Below, piece after piece: positions 8,397 to 17,201 of a stretch of 64,000 bases of DNA. The first letter of the stretch is position 1. Each line of letters opens with the position of its first letter. Source of the DNA: Acidimicrobiales bacterium (lineage in GTDB: Bacteria; Actinomycetota; Acidimicrobiia; Acidimicrobiales; Poriferisodalaceae); assembly GCA_041394185.1 (NCBI GenBank), contig JAWKIQ010000003.1, forward strand, positions 186,001 to 250,000, read 5' to 3'. The notes under the pieces were generated by a model. It worked only from the letters and a program-made list of their open reading frames with translations, did no database searches and was not told the origin of the DNA. The position numbers and the translations under genes are program-made.

Positions 8397-9350
8397 TCAT
8401 GCCCGTGGGTGGCTCTGCTCGTACACCTCCCTCAGACGCTCTCGACTGACGTGGGTGTAAAGCTGCGTAGTACCCAGATCGGAATGTCCGAGCAGTTCTT
8501 GAACGCTTCGCAAATCTGCTCCGCCATCGAGCAGGTGGGTCGCATAGGTGTGGCGCAGCGCGTGAGGCGACGTCGGTGACGGTGCGCGAACGTCGAGGAT
8601 GCGCCTGACATCGCGCGGGGTCAGAGGCTTGCCACGGCGGTTCAGGAACAATTCGTCGCCGCTGCGACCGCTGTGGTCGACGAAGCGGACCATGAAGGCC
8701 TGACGTCCGCTGTCGAGCCAACGCAGCAACAGATCGGCGGCGGGTTCGCTCATGGGAACACGCCTGGCTTTCGAGCCCTTGCCCATGACATCAACCGTTC
8801 GGTTGGCCAGGTCGAGATCTGAGGTGCGCAGGCCGCACAGCTCGGCCACCCTCACCCCGCTGCCGTACAGCAGCTCGAGCACCGTTGCGTCTCGGAGGTC
8901 CAGCGCTGCCATGCCGTCTTCGACGGCCTTGTCGACGGTTGCTTCGTGGTCGCCGAGTGTCTCGGTGATGGCCAGCAACTGGTCGAGCTCGTCGGGGCGC
9001 AACACACGCGGCAGACGAGAGGCCCCCTTGGGCGTCGACAGCCCAAGTGTCGGATCGGTCTGAACACGGCCGGTGCGATGCAGCCAGCCGTAATAGCGAC
9101 GCAGCGACGACGCTCGTCTTGCGATGGTGCGCGGCGCCAAGCCCGACGTAGAGCAATAGGCGATGAAGCGGCGCAGGGTGAGCCGATCGACCGCGCCCGG
9201 CTCGGCGATAGAGCTACGAGCCAGCCACTCGACGAACGAAACGATGTCGGAGCGATACGAGTTCTTTGTCGCCTGCGACGCCGCGGTGAGGCTCGACACG
9301 AACTCGTCGAGCTCAAAAGCCCGGGGGATGTCTCGCGACGCCGTCACCAT
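8397..9350 (-). CDS. xerC: Tyrosine recombinase XerC
   Basis: Site-specific recombinase that resolves chromosome dimers at dif with XerD. The ATG at 9350 gives 317 residues. It has an N-terminal SAM-like core-binding domain (residues about 10-95) and a C-terminal catalytic domain with the active-site Arg in YGSGVRVAELCGL, Lys in MGKGSKARRVPM, His and Arg in HALRHTYATHLL, the second His in LLGHSDLGTTQ and nucleophile Tyr in LYTHVSRERL. Length and the location beside whiG and dprA fit a housekeeping Xer enzyme rather than a phage integrase. The 168-bp divergent region up to 9518 presumably holds its promoter. Confidence 0.93.
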   Translation of the reverse strand: MVTASRDIPRAFELDEFVSSLTAASQATKNSYRSDIVSFVEWLARSSIAEPGAVDRLTLRRFIAYCSTSGLAPRTIARRASSLRRYYGWLHRTGRVQTDPTLGLSTPKGASRLPRVLRPDELDQLLAITETLGDHEATVDKAVEDGMAALDLRDATVLELLYGSGVRVAELCGLRTSDLDLANRTVDVMGKGSKARRVPMSEPAADLLLRWLDSGRQAFMVRFVDHSGRSGDELFLNRRGKPLTPRDVRRILDVRAPSPTSPHALRHTYATHLLDGGADLRSVQELLGHSDLGTTQLYTHVSRERLREVYEQSHPRA

Positions 9351-9518
9351 TGGATGTGATGGTACAAGCGGGTTTGGTGTTCGCCCGCAGCGCAGGGTTG
9401 GACACGCAAGCCATACCGGCCGGTCATGGTGGCGCATTTGTACCCGGACCTTTTGCCCTTGTGTGAGGCCGACGCTGCCCCTACACCAGAGTCGAGCGGA
9501 TTCGATCGAGGAGATGAG

Positions 9519-10862
9519 ATGCGGCGAGTTGTGGTGATTGGCGGAGATGCTGCCGGCATGTCGGCGGCGGCCCAGGCGAGCCGAGGTGCTGAGCCGGTCG
9601 AACTGGTCGTTTTCGAGAGGGGTTCGTACACGTCGTTCGCCGCCTGCGGTCTGCCCTACTACGTCGGCGGCCTGGTGCCACAGCCAGGCCAACTGGTCGC
9701 TCGCAGTCCCGAACAGCACCGGGCCAACGGCATCGACGTTCGAACTCGCCACGAGGTCAAGGCGATCGACACAGACAAGAGGCAGATCGAAGTGGCCGAC
9801 CTCGACGGCGGACAGACCTTCGCCCAGCCATTCGACGATCTCGTCATCGCGACCGGAGCAACCGCGGTCAGGCCACCCTTCGACAACATCGGCGCCGATG
9901 GGGTGTTCGGCATCCAGACCATTCCCGATGCCCTGGCGATCGACTCGATGATCCGCGAGCGCAATCCGAGGCGCGCCGTCGTGGTCGGGGGCGGGTACAT
10001 CGGACTCGAGATGGTGGAGGCATTCCTCGCCCGTGGTCTGGAGGTATCGGTAGTGGAACTGCTGGAGCAGCCGATGTCGACCCTGGACCCCGACATGGGT
10101 GCGCTGGTAGCCGAGTCGATTCGTCAACAGGGCGCCGAACTGAGGCTGGAGACTGCTGTCAAAGGGTTCGGGGTAGGAACCGATGGCTGGGTCCGCAGTG
10201 TGAACACCGACGGAGGCGACATCGAGGCCGACCTCGTTGTGCTTGGTCTCGGCGTCCGCCCGAACTCGAATCTGGCCGGCGACGCAGGCATCGAGATCGG
10301 CACCACCGGCGGAATAGCCACCGACGCGACAATGTCGACCTCGGTGGACGGAATCTGGGCTGCCGGAGACTGCGTGGAGACATTTCACCGGGTCACAAAC
10401 ATGCCGGCGGCGATCGCCTTGGGCACCCACGCCAACAAGCAGGGCCGGGTTGTTGGTATCAACGTCAGCGGCGGCCATGCCCGGTTCCCGGGTGTTATCG
10501 GCACGGCGGTGACGAAGGTGGGCCCGACCGAGATCGGCCGAACCGGATTGACCGAACGCGAGGCCAGGGCAGCTGGTTTCGCGATCATGGCAGGGCGCAT
10601 CGAGGGCGCAAGCCGAGCGCACTACTACCCCGATGCCATGCCGATGACGGTGAAGATCGTCGCCGAGGCCGGTAGCGGCCGGATGTTGGGGGCCCAGATC
10701 GTTGGTGGAGCCGAGGCTGCCAAGCGAATCGATGCTCTGGCCGTGGGCATCTGGAACGACATGACGGTGGACGACTTCAGCCAGCTGGACCTCGGCTATG
10801 CCCCACCGTTCTCGCCGGTCTGGGACCCGACCCTGATAGCTGCACGCAAGGCCGGAGACTGA
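9519..10862 (+). CDS. CoA-disulfide reductase-like FAD/NAD(P) oxidoreductase
   Basis: A 447-residue flavoprotein of the single-cysteine peroxide/CoA-disulfide reductase branch. It starts MRRVVVIGGDAAGMSAA (FAD-binding) and has the redox Cys43 in SFAACGLPYYVGG, the position used by CoA-disulfide reductases and NADH oxidases. A second Rossmann motif is VVVGGGYIGLEM, and the FAD motif GIWAAGDCVE lies near residue 285. The C-terminal dimerization domain is present; no rhodanese domain follows. GAGGAG lies five bases before ATG 9519; an upstream in-frame start at 9426 is less likely. Probably thiol redox homeostasis, but NADH oxidase activity cannot be excluded. Confidence 0.88.
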   Translation: MRRVVVIGGDAAGMSAAAQASRGAEPVELVVFERGSYTSFAACGLPYYVGGLVPQPGQLVARSPEQHRANGIDVRTRHEVKAIDTDKRQIEVADLDGGQTFAQPFDDLVIATGATAVRPPFDNIGADGVFGIQTIPDALAIDSMIRERNPRRAVVVGGGYIGLEMVEAFLARGLEVSVVELLEQPMSTLDPDMGALVAESIRQQGAELRLETAVKGFGVGTDGWVRSVNTDGGDIEADLVVLGLGVRPNSNLAGDAGIEIGTTGGIATDATMSTSVDGIWAAGDCVETFHRVTNMPAAIALGTHANKQGRVVGINVSGGHARFPGVIGTAVTKVGPTEIGRTGLTEREARAAGFAIMAGRIEGASRAHYYPDAMPMTVKIVAEAGSGRMLGAQIVGGAEAAKRIDALAVGIWNDMTVDDFSQLDLGYAPPFSPVWDPTLIAARKAGD

Positions 10863-10873
10863 CGAGCGCGGAC

Positions 10874-12013
10874 TCATCGGCGTGCCACCTCGTACCAACC
10901 GCCACGGTTGGTGACCCGCCCCTGCAGTTCGAGGCGGCCGACGACCTCGATGACCCTGCTGAGCGGCATTGCGCTGCGCAGTACCAGCTCGGTCAACGAA
11001 GCCGCCTCGGCGCCCAGGGCGTCGAATACAGCCAACTCGTCTGGCTCGCACCCCTGGTCCAGACCGGGCGCCGAAGGTGCCTGAGGAAACACACCCTCGG
11101 CGGTGGCGGTGCTGAGGCCAAGCGCCACCAGCACGTCGTCGACATCGATACACGGGGTGGCCCCTTGTACAAGCAGGCGATTGGTGCCCTCCGACGCGCG
11201 CCCGTCGACGGGCCCTGGAACCGCCAGCACCGGAACATCGCGTTCGAGTGCTGCGTCGACCGTATGTAGTGAGCCACCTTTGGCCGCGCTCTCGACCACC
11301 ACGACAACGTCGGCCAGGGCTGCGATGATGCGGTTGCGCGCCGGGAAGTGCCAGTGATCGGGACGTACCCCGGGGGCGTACTCAGACCAGATTCGACCAC
11401 GGTCGCAGATTGTTTCCCATAGGCGCCTGTTGCGGGATGGGTAGACGACATCGAGTCCTGAGCCCACGACCGCGAACACGTCGCCTCCGGACTCGAGCGC
11501 GGCCTGTTGGGCCACGGCATCAATGCCCAGGGCCAGGCCCGAGATAACCGAAACACCGCGCTGGGCCAGGTCGGAACCGAGCCGCGCTGCCACCCGTCGC
11601 CCATAGCTGGTGCATCGGCGGGTGCCGACAATTCCCACGCACGGGCCGCCGAACGTTGCCGCGCCGCGCGTGAACAACACGGTTGGGGGCTCGGGGTCGT
11701 GGAGCAACCGGTCGGGCCAGCTGGACGAACCATGGTCTATGACGTCGATGCCCGAAGCCGACCAGCGAGCCGCCATCTCTTGAGGGTCGTTGGTGCGCGC
11801 AAAGGACTGCCATCGTGCTGCCAGCGCCGGCTTGACGCTGAGTTCGGTAGCTCCGATATCGCCGCGCGCGAGGCCAGCCCAAGCCTGTTTGGGATCCGCG
11901 AGTTCGTCGATTCGCCTCAGCCTGGCCGGAGAAATCTCGGGCAGAGCCGCCAGCGCTGCGCGATGAACGTCTGCTTCGATGCCATCGCGCCCGATGCACG
12001 TGTCGGCCTTCAT
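10874..12013 (-). CDS. dprA: DNA-processing protein DprA
   Basis: Binds incoming single-stranded DNA and loads RecA during transformation. The 379-residue product has an N-terminal helical domain (residues 1-90), the Rossmann-fold core with VGTRRCTSYG, ISGLALGIDAVAQQAAL, FPARNRIIAALADVVVVVE, AKGGSLHT and PGPVDGRASEGTNRLL, and a C-terminal winged-helix-like segment (about 310-379). ATG at 12013 overlaps the comM stop by one base (TGATG), so the two are translationally coupled. A TTG one codon upstream is an alternative. Confidence 0.95.
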   Translation of the reverse strand: MKADTCIGRDGIEADVHRAALAALPEISPARLRRIDELADPKQAWAGLARGDIGATELSVKPALAARWQSFARTNDPQEMAARWSASGIDVIDHGSSSWPDRLLHDPEPPTVLFTRGAATFGGPCVGIVGTRRCTSYGRRVAARLGSDLAQRGVSVISGLALGIDAVAQQAALESGGDVFAVVGSGLDVVYPSRNRRLWETICDRGRIWSEYAPGVRPDHWHFPARNRIIAALADVVVVVESAAKGGSLHTVDAALERDVPVLAVPGPVDGRASEGTNRLLVQGATPCIDVDDVLVALGLSTATAEGVFPQAPSAPGLDQGCEPDELAVFDALGAEAASLTELVLRSAMPLSRVIEVVGRLELQGRVTNRGGWYEVARR

Positions 12014-13524
12014 CAACGACCACCCAGCAGAGAAGACGGTTCGGCCCTGAGCGTGAGGGCGGTCATGAGATGACTTTCGGAGATGGGCGGGTCTTCACCC
12101 GCCAGGTCGGCAAGGGTCAAGGCGACGCGCCTGAGGCGATGGGCACCTCGCGGCGACAGGGTCCCCCTTTCGAGTGCGCTCAAGAGGAGCTGGCGAGATG
12201 CGTCGGTGAGGGGAGCGACCTCGTCGAGGCGGGCCGCCGCCAGCTCGGCATTGGTCGTCACCCCCCTGACACGGGTGCGGTCGCGGGCCCGGCCCACACG
12301 CTCGGCGACCTCCGTGGTGGATTCAGACGATGCGGCTTGCAGAACAACGCCGGCTGGCGGACGCTCGACCATGACTCGCAGATCGAACCTGTCGAGCAGC
12401 GGGCCCGACAGGCGCCGGGCGTAGCGAGACCTCTCGGCGTCGGTGCAGCGACACGCGTTGGGCCGGGCGGCCTCGCCGCACGGACAAGGATTCATGGCCG
12501 CAACCAGCAAGAATCGGGCGGGGAAGGTCGCCGCGCCGGTGGCACGAACCACCCGGATGGAGCCGTCCTCGAGCGGCTGGCGCAACATCTCGAGCACGTG
12601 GGGCGAGAACTCGCCCAGCTCGTCCAAGAACAGAACGCCGCGGTGAGCGAGGCTGACCTCGCCTGGCCGAAGGCGGTTGGATCCGCCGCCGACCAGACCC
12701 ACCGCCGAAACGCCGTGATGTGGAGCCCGTTCTGGCGGCACCCTGATGAGCCCTCCCGGTGGCAGGGCCTGGCCCGCAGCCGAGTGGACCATCGAAACCT
12801 CGAGCGCCTCGCCATCGCCGAGCGTGGGCAGCAGTCCCCGCACTCGACGGGCGAGCATCGTCTTGCCCGCACCGGGTGGCCCGAGCAACAGCAGATGGTG
12901 CCCACCCGCGGCCGCAACCTCGACGGCTAGACGTCCCAGCGGGTGTCCGGCGACCTCGCTGAGATCGGGTCCGTCTGGGGTTGGCTCGGGATCTGGGCAC
13001 GGCTCGGCGACTGCCAACCCGCGACCTTGACGCAAGTGTGTAACCAGTTCGTCGAGACGATCGACCGGACGAACCACGTGCCCAGGTGCTGCCGAGGCCG
13101 AACTAGCGGCCGCCGAGGGCACCACGACGTCTGCAGGCCGGCATGCGGCGACCAGAGGCAACAAGCCGGGCACCGGTCGAATCTGTCCGTCGAGGCCCAG
13201 CTCGCCGACGAAGGCGAGCCCGTCGATGGCAGCTGGCGGCAGCTGCCCCGAGGCAACCACCAGACCGACCGCAATTGCCAGATCGAGACCGCTGCCCGAC
13301 TTGCGCAGATCGGACGGGGCGAGGTTCACGGTCACCCGACACATGGGCCACTGGAGCCCGCTGGACAGCACTGCGGCCCTGACACGATCGCGAGCTTCGC
13401 GACAAGCCGTGTCGGGTAGGCCGACAACTGCAAAGCCGGGCAGGCCGTTCGAGACGTGAACCTCGACCGAGACGGGCACACCTCGAACGCCAACCACAAC
13501 TGCGGACTGAACTACCGACAACAA
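12013..13524 (-). CDS. comM: Magnesium chelatase-like AAA+ protein ComM/YifB
   Basis: AAA+ ATPase of the ComM family, a hexameric helicase promoting branch migration in natural transformation. An N-terminal ChlI-like domain (VEVHVSNGLPGFAVVGLPD and VTVNLAPSDLRKSGSGLDLA) is followed by Walker A LLLGPPGAGKTMLARR, Walker B GVLFLDELGEF, and the zinc-like cysteines in AAMNPCPCG. Start: tandem TTG codons at 13524/13521 follow AGGGGG at a good distance and align with the family N-terminus; an ATG at 13611 would add 29 atypical residues. Coupled to dprA, a conserved pair. Confidence 0.93.
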   Translation of the reverse strand: MLSVVQSAVVVGVRGVPVSVEVHVSNGLPGFAVVGLPDTACREARDRVRAAVLSSGLQWPMCRVTVNLAPSDLRKSGSGLDLAIAVGLVVASGQLPPAAIDGLAFVGELGLDGQIRPVPGLLPLVAACRPADVVVPSAAASSASAAPGHVVRPVDRLDELVTHLRQGRGLAVAEPCPDPEPTPDGPDLSEVAGHPLGRLAVEVAAAGGHHLLLLGPPGAGKTMLARRVRGLLPTLGDGEALEVSMVHSAAGQALPPGGLIRVPPERAPHHGVSAVGLVGGGSNRLRPGEVSLAHRGVLFLDELGEFSPHVLEMLRQPLEDGSIRVVRATGAATFPARFLLVAAMNPCPCGEAARPNACRCTDAERSRYARRLSGPLLDRFDLRVMVERPPAGVVLQAASSESTTEVAERVGRARDRTRVRGVTTNAELAAARLDEVAPLTDASRQLLLSALERGTLSPRGAHRLRRVALTLADLAGEDPPISESHLMTALTLRAEPSSLLGGR

Positions 13525-13652
13525 CTTCGAACCCCCTGGGCGCGACGGCGCTGAGCGCCTGTTAGCTGGGAGCGAGCTGCCGGCTCGGACGACGGGTCGG
13601 TTGGACAACAACAGTTCTACTCGAGGGGTGGGACAACGCTACGTTCGACTAG

Positions 13653-14345
13653 ATGTCGATTCAGGCCGTCGCATTCGACGTAGACCAAACCCTGTGGGAC
13701 TTCCACTCGCACCGCCGCGCCGCTTTGGTCGCCTGCCTCGAACTGCTGTGCAACAGAGCGACCTGCGAGGCTCCGTGGGCCTGGAGCATCGACGATCTAC
13801 AGGCCAGGTACGACCGGATCGAGGCTTCGGCCCCCGGCGAGAGGTTGGCGACGATTCGGCACGAATCGCTGGTCGAGGCAGCGGCCGAGGCCGCTCCTGG
13901 AGACCAGTCGCTCGGCGATGAGCTGACCGATCTGTATTTCTCGATACGACATGGGCCCGCATCGCCATTCGACGATGCGACGCAATGCCTTGATCGACTC
14001 GCTGGAATGGGCGTGCGCCTGGCGGTTGTCACGAACGGCAACTCCGATCTGGTCGGGCTGGGCCTGGCCGAGTACTTCGAGGTAATCGTCGTAGGGCCTG
14101 ACATCGGGATGGCCAAGCCCGAGGCCCGGATCTACGCGGAGGTCTCCAAGCGGTTGGCGGTGACGCCGAGCGAACTGGTGTGCGTGGGAGACGACCCGGT
14201 GAAAGACGTGGCCGCACCCCAGCGCCTCGGTTGGAAGGGGGTCTGGAACGACAGGAAGGTCGTCACCCTGCCCCCCGACGTCAGACCCGACGCAACCATC
14301 GAACACCTGGCGGAACTGCCGCCGATAGTGGCCCGATGGCGATGA
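13653..14345 (+). CDS. HAD-family hydrolase
   Basis: A 230-residue haloacid dehalogenase-like phosphatase. Motif I is FDVDQT (nucleophile Asp9, acid/base Asp11), an alpha-helical cap spans about residues 20-90, motif II is VVTNGNS, motif III is the Lys in GMAKPEARIY and motif IV is CVGDDPVKDV. Subfamily I (FCP1/phosphoglycolate or HAD-IA type). The substrate cannot be read from sequence. It diverges from comM across about 130 bp and is followed 25 bp later by a tiny membrane protein gene. Confidence 0.9.
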   Translation: MSIQAVAFDVDQTLWDFHSHRRAALVACLELLCNRATCEAPWAWSIDDLQARYDRIEASAPGERLATIRHESLVEAAAEAAPGDQSLGDELTDLYFSIRHGPASPFDDATQCLDRLAGMGVRLAVVTNGNSDLVGLGLAEYFEVIVVGPDIGMAKPEARIYAEVSKRLAVTPSELVCVGDDPVKDVAAPQRLGWKGVWNDRKVVTLPPDVRPDATIEHLAELPPIVARWR

Positions 14346-14370
14346 CGGCCGCGCGGGCCATAATTGGCCC

Positions 14371-14481
14371 ATGGGCTACACACCTGACCGTCCGTTCAAG
14401 GCCCGCCCGGTCGACTACATAGTGATGGCGGCGGTGGGTCTGGCGACCGCCGCACTGGTCGCCTGGGCGTTCTTGGGCTGA
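14371..14481 (+). CDS. Small single-span membrane protein, 36 residues
   Basis: Short reading frame starting ATG 14371 and ending TGA 14479-14481. The product begins MGYTPDRPFKARPVDYIVM and continues into a hydrophobic helix rich in Ala, Val and Leu (about residues 17-35) ending in AWAFLG. A positive N-terminal segment before the helix predicts N-in topology. It lies 25 bp after the HAD gene and 19 bp before the convergent yraN stop, filling the gap exactly. No function is known to me; coding status rests on composition and fit. Confidence 0.6.
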   Translation: MGYTPDRPFKARPVDYIVMAAVGLATAALVAWAFLG

Positions 14482-14500
14482 GAACCGGCGAAGGTCGAGC

Positions 14501-14845
14501 CTAGAAGGCGGCCTCGAACACCCTGACTCCGGTCGGCGAAACCCAGGCCACATCGAACCTGACCTCGGGCACGAAGGATCCGCGGGTTGCCAAGTACTCG
14601 GCACCCAGTTGACGCAACCGCCTCTGTTTGCGCCAGCCGACAGCCTCGGCCCCAGTACCGAACCGAGTCGAGGTTCGTGTCTTGACCTCACAAAAGACGA
14701 TGGAACCCTCGCGCCCGAGGATCAGATCGACTTCGCCGCGTCGAGTCCGCCAGTTGCGCTCCAGCACCACATACCCGTGTGCCTCGTAGCGTCGCGCGAC
14801 CCGTTCTTCGCCGCTGCGACCCAGGTCGATGCGCCGGGCGGTCAA
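14501..14845 (-). CDS. yraN: UPF0102 protein YraN, endonuclease-like
   Basis: A 114-residue member of the YraN family, a predicted restriction-endonuclease-like nuclease. Key segments are GEERVARRYEAHGYVVLERN, RRGEVDLIL and FCEVKTRTSTRFG; the Glu, Asp and Glu-x-Lys residues are the PD-(D/E)XK-type acidic site. The start is a TTG at 14845, just three bases beyond the DUF2469 stop, so the two are probably cotranscribed. Its cellular role is unsettled. Confidence 0.9.
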   Translation of the reverse strand: MTARRIDLGRSGEERVARRYEAHGYVVLERNWRTRRGEVDLILGREGSIVFCEVKTRTSTRFGTGAEAVGWRKQRRLRQLGAEYLATRGSFVPEVRFDVAWVSPTGVRVFEAAF

Positions 14846-14848
14846 GGC

Positions 14849-15151
14849 TCAAGGAGCTTCGAGTTCGGTCTCCGGCAAGCGCTCGACATTCACATCGCGA
14901 AACGTCACGACCGTGACGCTGGGAACAAAGCGAGACGGTCGGTACATGTCCCATACCCAGGCGTCGGTGAGCTGGAGCTCGATGGCCGACTGACCGTTCA
15001 GCTCGACCACGCGGCGTTCGACCGCGTTGGCGAGATAGAAGCGCCGCTCGGTCTCGACCACGTAGGAGAACACGCGACACAGGTCGCGGTACTCGCGCAG
15101 CAGAGCCATCTCGAGCTCGGCCTCATAGTCCTCGAGTTCGTCGGCAGACAT
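14849..15151 (-). CDS. DUF2469 family protein
   Basis: A 100-residue conserved actinobacterial protein without known function. ATG 15151 gives the acidic N-terminus MSADELEDYEAELEMALLRE followed by YRDLCRVFSYVVETERRFYL, the family's most conserved part. In mycobacteria the homologue sits beside rnhB and lepB near rplS; here it lies directly after rplS with neither of those genes between them. Soluble, with mixed helix and strand; no catalytic motif is evident. Confidence 0.88.
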   Translation of the reverse strand: MSADELEDYEAELEMALLREYRDLCRVFSYVVETERRFYLANAVERRVVELNGQSAIELQLTDAWVWDMYRPSRFVPSVTVVTFRDVNVERLPETELEAP

Positions 15152-15216
15152 CGAACGTCCTGTGCCGGAGGCTTGCAACTGGGTCCATCGGCCGCGAGGC
15201 CGACAAACCAAAGCGA

Positions 15217-15564
15217 CTAGAAGTCGCGCTTTTCCTTGACGCGGGCCTTCTTGCCGACCCGGTCGCGGAGATAGTAGAGCTTGGCTCGACGCACGTCGCC
15301 GCGGGTGACGCGCTCGATCTTGCCGACGATCGGCGAGTTGACCGGGAACACGCGCTCGACGCCAACGCCGAAGCTCAGCTTGCGAACGGTGAACGAGGCG
15401 TTGACACCGGTGCCGCGGCGAGCGATGCAGATGCCCTCGAACACCTGGGTGCGCTCGCGGTTGCCCTCGACGACGCGAACGTGGACCCGAACGGTGTCAC
15501 CAGGGGCGAAGTCGGGGACGTCGTCGCGGATGGAGTCGGCGTCGATGAAGTCGGTGTTGTGCAT
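15217..15564 (-). CDS. rplS: 50S ribosomal protein L19
   Basis: Large-subunit protein at the interface with 30S. The 115-residue product contains DFAPGDTVRVHVRVVEGN, RTQVFEGICIARRG, the central FTVRKLSFGVGVERVFP and the basic tail RRAKLYYLRDRVGKKARVKE, all characteristic. ATG 15564. It lies 130 bp downstream of trmD in the usual rpsP-rimM-trmD-rplS order. Confidence 0.98.
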   Translation of the reverse strand: MHNTDFIDADSIRDDVPDFAPGDTVRVHVRVVEGNRERTQVFEGICIARRGTGVNASFTVRKLSFGVGVERVFPVNSPIVGKIERVTRGDVRRAKLYYLRDRVGKKARVKEKRDF

Positions 15565-15694
15565 GGCAGAGTCCTGTGCCCGAGAGTGGCCAGCCCGGAA
15601 AGCGAGGGGCTGCGGGGTTCTATGGATGCACCGCAGCGGGGCCGGTAGTGCAGCGGTCTACTTTAGCCGCACAGGCGTGGCTGTCCAACGCGTC

Positions 15695-16444
15695 TTACGG
15701 ATCGATTTTGCCGAGCCCATCGCTGGGCAGCCCGAACTCGTGCAGACAAGCCAGATCTTCGCCCGTGAGCCCACCCCGCGCGGCTATCAGGTCGGGGCGG
15801 GTTTGGATGGTGCGGGTCAGTGCCATGGCCCGCCGCCAACGATCGACCCGGGCGTGGTCGCCGCTTCGCAGCACTTCGGGCACGTCCCAGCCTCGAAACG
15901 ACGCTGGGCGGGTGAATTGGGGATATTCGAGCAAACCGCTGGCGAAGGATTCGTCCTCGGGTGACGCCTGGTTCCCCAGAACGCCAGGGACGAGCCTTCC
16001 GACGGCCTCGACGACGGCCATCGCCGCCACCTCGCCTCCAGCTAGAACCATGTCGCCCAGCGAGATCTCGGCATCGCACAGGTGGTCGACGATGCGCTGG
16101 TCGATGCCTTCGTAGCGACCGCACAGCATCGAGAACCCATCCAGAGAGGCCAATTCGACGGCCATCGCATGGTCGAATGGCCGCCCGCCAGGGGTCAATG
16201 CGAACAGCGGGCGGGGAGGCTCGACCATCTCGACCGCGCCGAACACAGGCTCGGGCATCAAGACCATGCCCGCTCCCCCGCCGAAGGGTGCGTCATCGAC
16301 GCTGCGATGGCGGTCGGAGGTGGCCATGCGCAGGTCGTGGGCACGAACGTCGAGCAACCCGGCCTCGACGCCCTTGCCGATGACCCCGTAGGTCACGAAC
16401 TGATCGATCATCTCGGGGAAGATGGAAAAGACGTCGATGCGCAC
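15695..16444 (-). CDS. trmD: tRNA (guanine-37-N1)-methyltransferase
   Basis: SPOUT-class methyltransferase that forms m1G37 in tRNA and prevents frameshifting. The 249-residue product starts at GTG 16444 with MRIDVFSIFPEM and shows DDAPFGGGAGMVLMPEPVF, LCGRYEGIDQRIVDHL and the AdoMet trefoil-knot motif ISLGDMVLAGGEVAAM, then RPASFRGWDVPEVLRSGDHA. It lies nine bases after rimM. Confidence 0.97.
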   Translation of the reverse strand: MRIDVFSIFPEMIDQFVTYGVIGKGVEAGLLDVRAHDLRMATSDRHRSVDDAPFGGGAGMVLMPEPVFGAVEMVEPPRPLFALTPGGRPFDHAMAVELASLDGFSMLCGRYEGIDQRIVDHLCDAEISLGDMVLAGGEVAAMAVVEAVGRLVPGVLGNQASPEDESFASGLLEYPQFTRPASFRGWDVPEVLRSGDHARVDRWRRAMALTRTIQTRPDLIAARGGLTGEDLACLHEFGLPSDGLGKIDP

Positions 16445-16453
16445 GACCGACGC

Positions 16454-16939
16454 CTAGGCGTCTGGGCCCTCGACGAGCTCCCAGAGCCCGGCGGGAACCT
16501 CTACGAAAATCTGGCCGGCCTCGATGGAAACAACGAAGTCGAGAGGCACCAGGTGACCGGTGTCGAGCACCAGCAACTCGGACGCCGGATTGTCGAGCAC
16601 CTCGACCACGCGGCCGCGCTCTTCACCATCGCTGTCGACAACCACCATGTCGAACAGTTCGTGAACCCAAACCGCATCGGGGTCGTCGACCGGTTCGGCG
16701 TACAGCGCGGGCCTGCCCAGCGCCTCGGCCGCGCTCCTGTCTGCGACCGAAGCAAACCTGACCAACCAGCGGTGTTGATGGGGGCGGGAGGTCTCGACCA
16801 GCAACGAGCCGACGCCCTCGGCGTCGGTGTACAGCAGGGATCCGGGCGCCAAGCGCTGGTCGACGTTGGTCGTGAGGTCTACGACGACCTCACCGTTCAG
16901 ACCGTGGACCCTGACGATGCGCCCGATCTCGAGCAGCAC
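16454..16939 (-). CDS. rimM: Ribosome maturation factor RimM
   Basis: Binds S19 during assembly of the 30S head. GTG 16939 gives 161 residues beginning LLEIGRIVRVHGLNGEVVV, the family's N-terminal barrel, and a PRC-barrel C-terminal domain (VWVHELFDMVVVDSDGEERG, then LVPLDFVVSIEAGQIFVEVP). Upstream in-frame sequence overlaps khpA antisense-like and is not part of it. Only four bases separate it from the khpA stop. Confidence 0.94.
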   Translation of the reverse strand: MLLEIGRIVRVHGLNGEVVVDLTTNVDQRLAPGSLLYTDAEGVGSLLVETSRPHQHRWLVRFASVADRSAAEALGRPALYAEPVDDPDAVWVHELFDMVVVDSDGEERGRVVEVLDNPASELLVLDTGHLVPLDFVVSIEAGQIFVEVPAGLWELVEGPDA

Positions 16940-16943
16940 GGGC

Positions 16944-17201
16944 TCAGCCGTCGAAGTCGACCTCGACCTCGATGCCGTCCTTGTGAGCGGCGGCGCGCAC
17001 GAGGTCGCGGATCGAATTGGCGACACGTCCACGCTTGCCGATGACCCTGCCCATGTCGTCGTTGGCGACCCGGGCAACCATCGAGAGCTTGGTGTCGCTC
17101 TCCTCGATCTCGATCTCGACAGAGTCTTTGTCGTCGACGATCTGGGTGATCAGGTAGACCAGCAGCTCTTCGGCGTGGCTGATGTTCTCGTCTTCGCTCA
17201 T
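16944..17201 (-). CDS. khpA: KH-domain RNA-binding protein KhpA
   Basis: An 85-residue single type-II-like KH domain protein. The RNA-binding GXXG loop is GKRGRVANSIRDLVRAA near residue 55. In other bacteria KhpA pairs with KhpB (Jag) to bind many RNAs and influence division. ATG 17201 overlaps the rpsP stop by four bases (ATGA), so it is translated with S16, the standard rpsP-khpA-rimM arrangement of Gram-positive bacteria. Confidence 0.95.
   Translation of the reverse strand: MSEDENISHAEELLVYLITQIVDDKDSVEIEIEESDTKLSMVARVANDDMGRVIGKRGRVANSIRDLVRAAAHKDGIEVEVDFDG

Noticed and set aside
8397..9350. Integrase of a mobile element
   Set aside because: Length, motifs and flanking core genes fit housekeeping XerC; no phage or attachment genes nearby.
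9351..11153. 600-codon upstream extension of the xerC frame
   Set aside because: It runs antisense through the well-supported CoA-disulfide-reductase-like gene; XerC homology begins at 9350.
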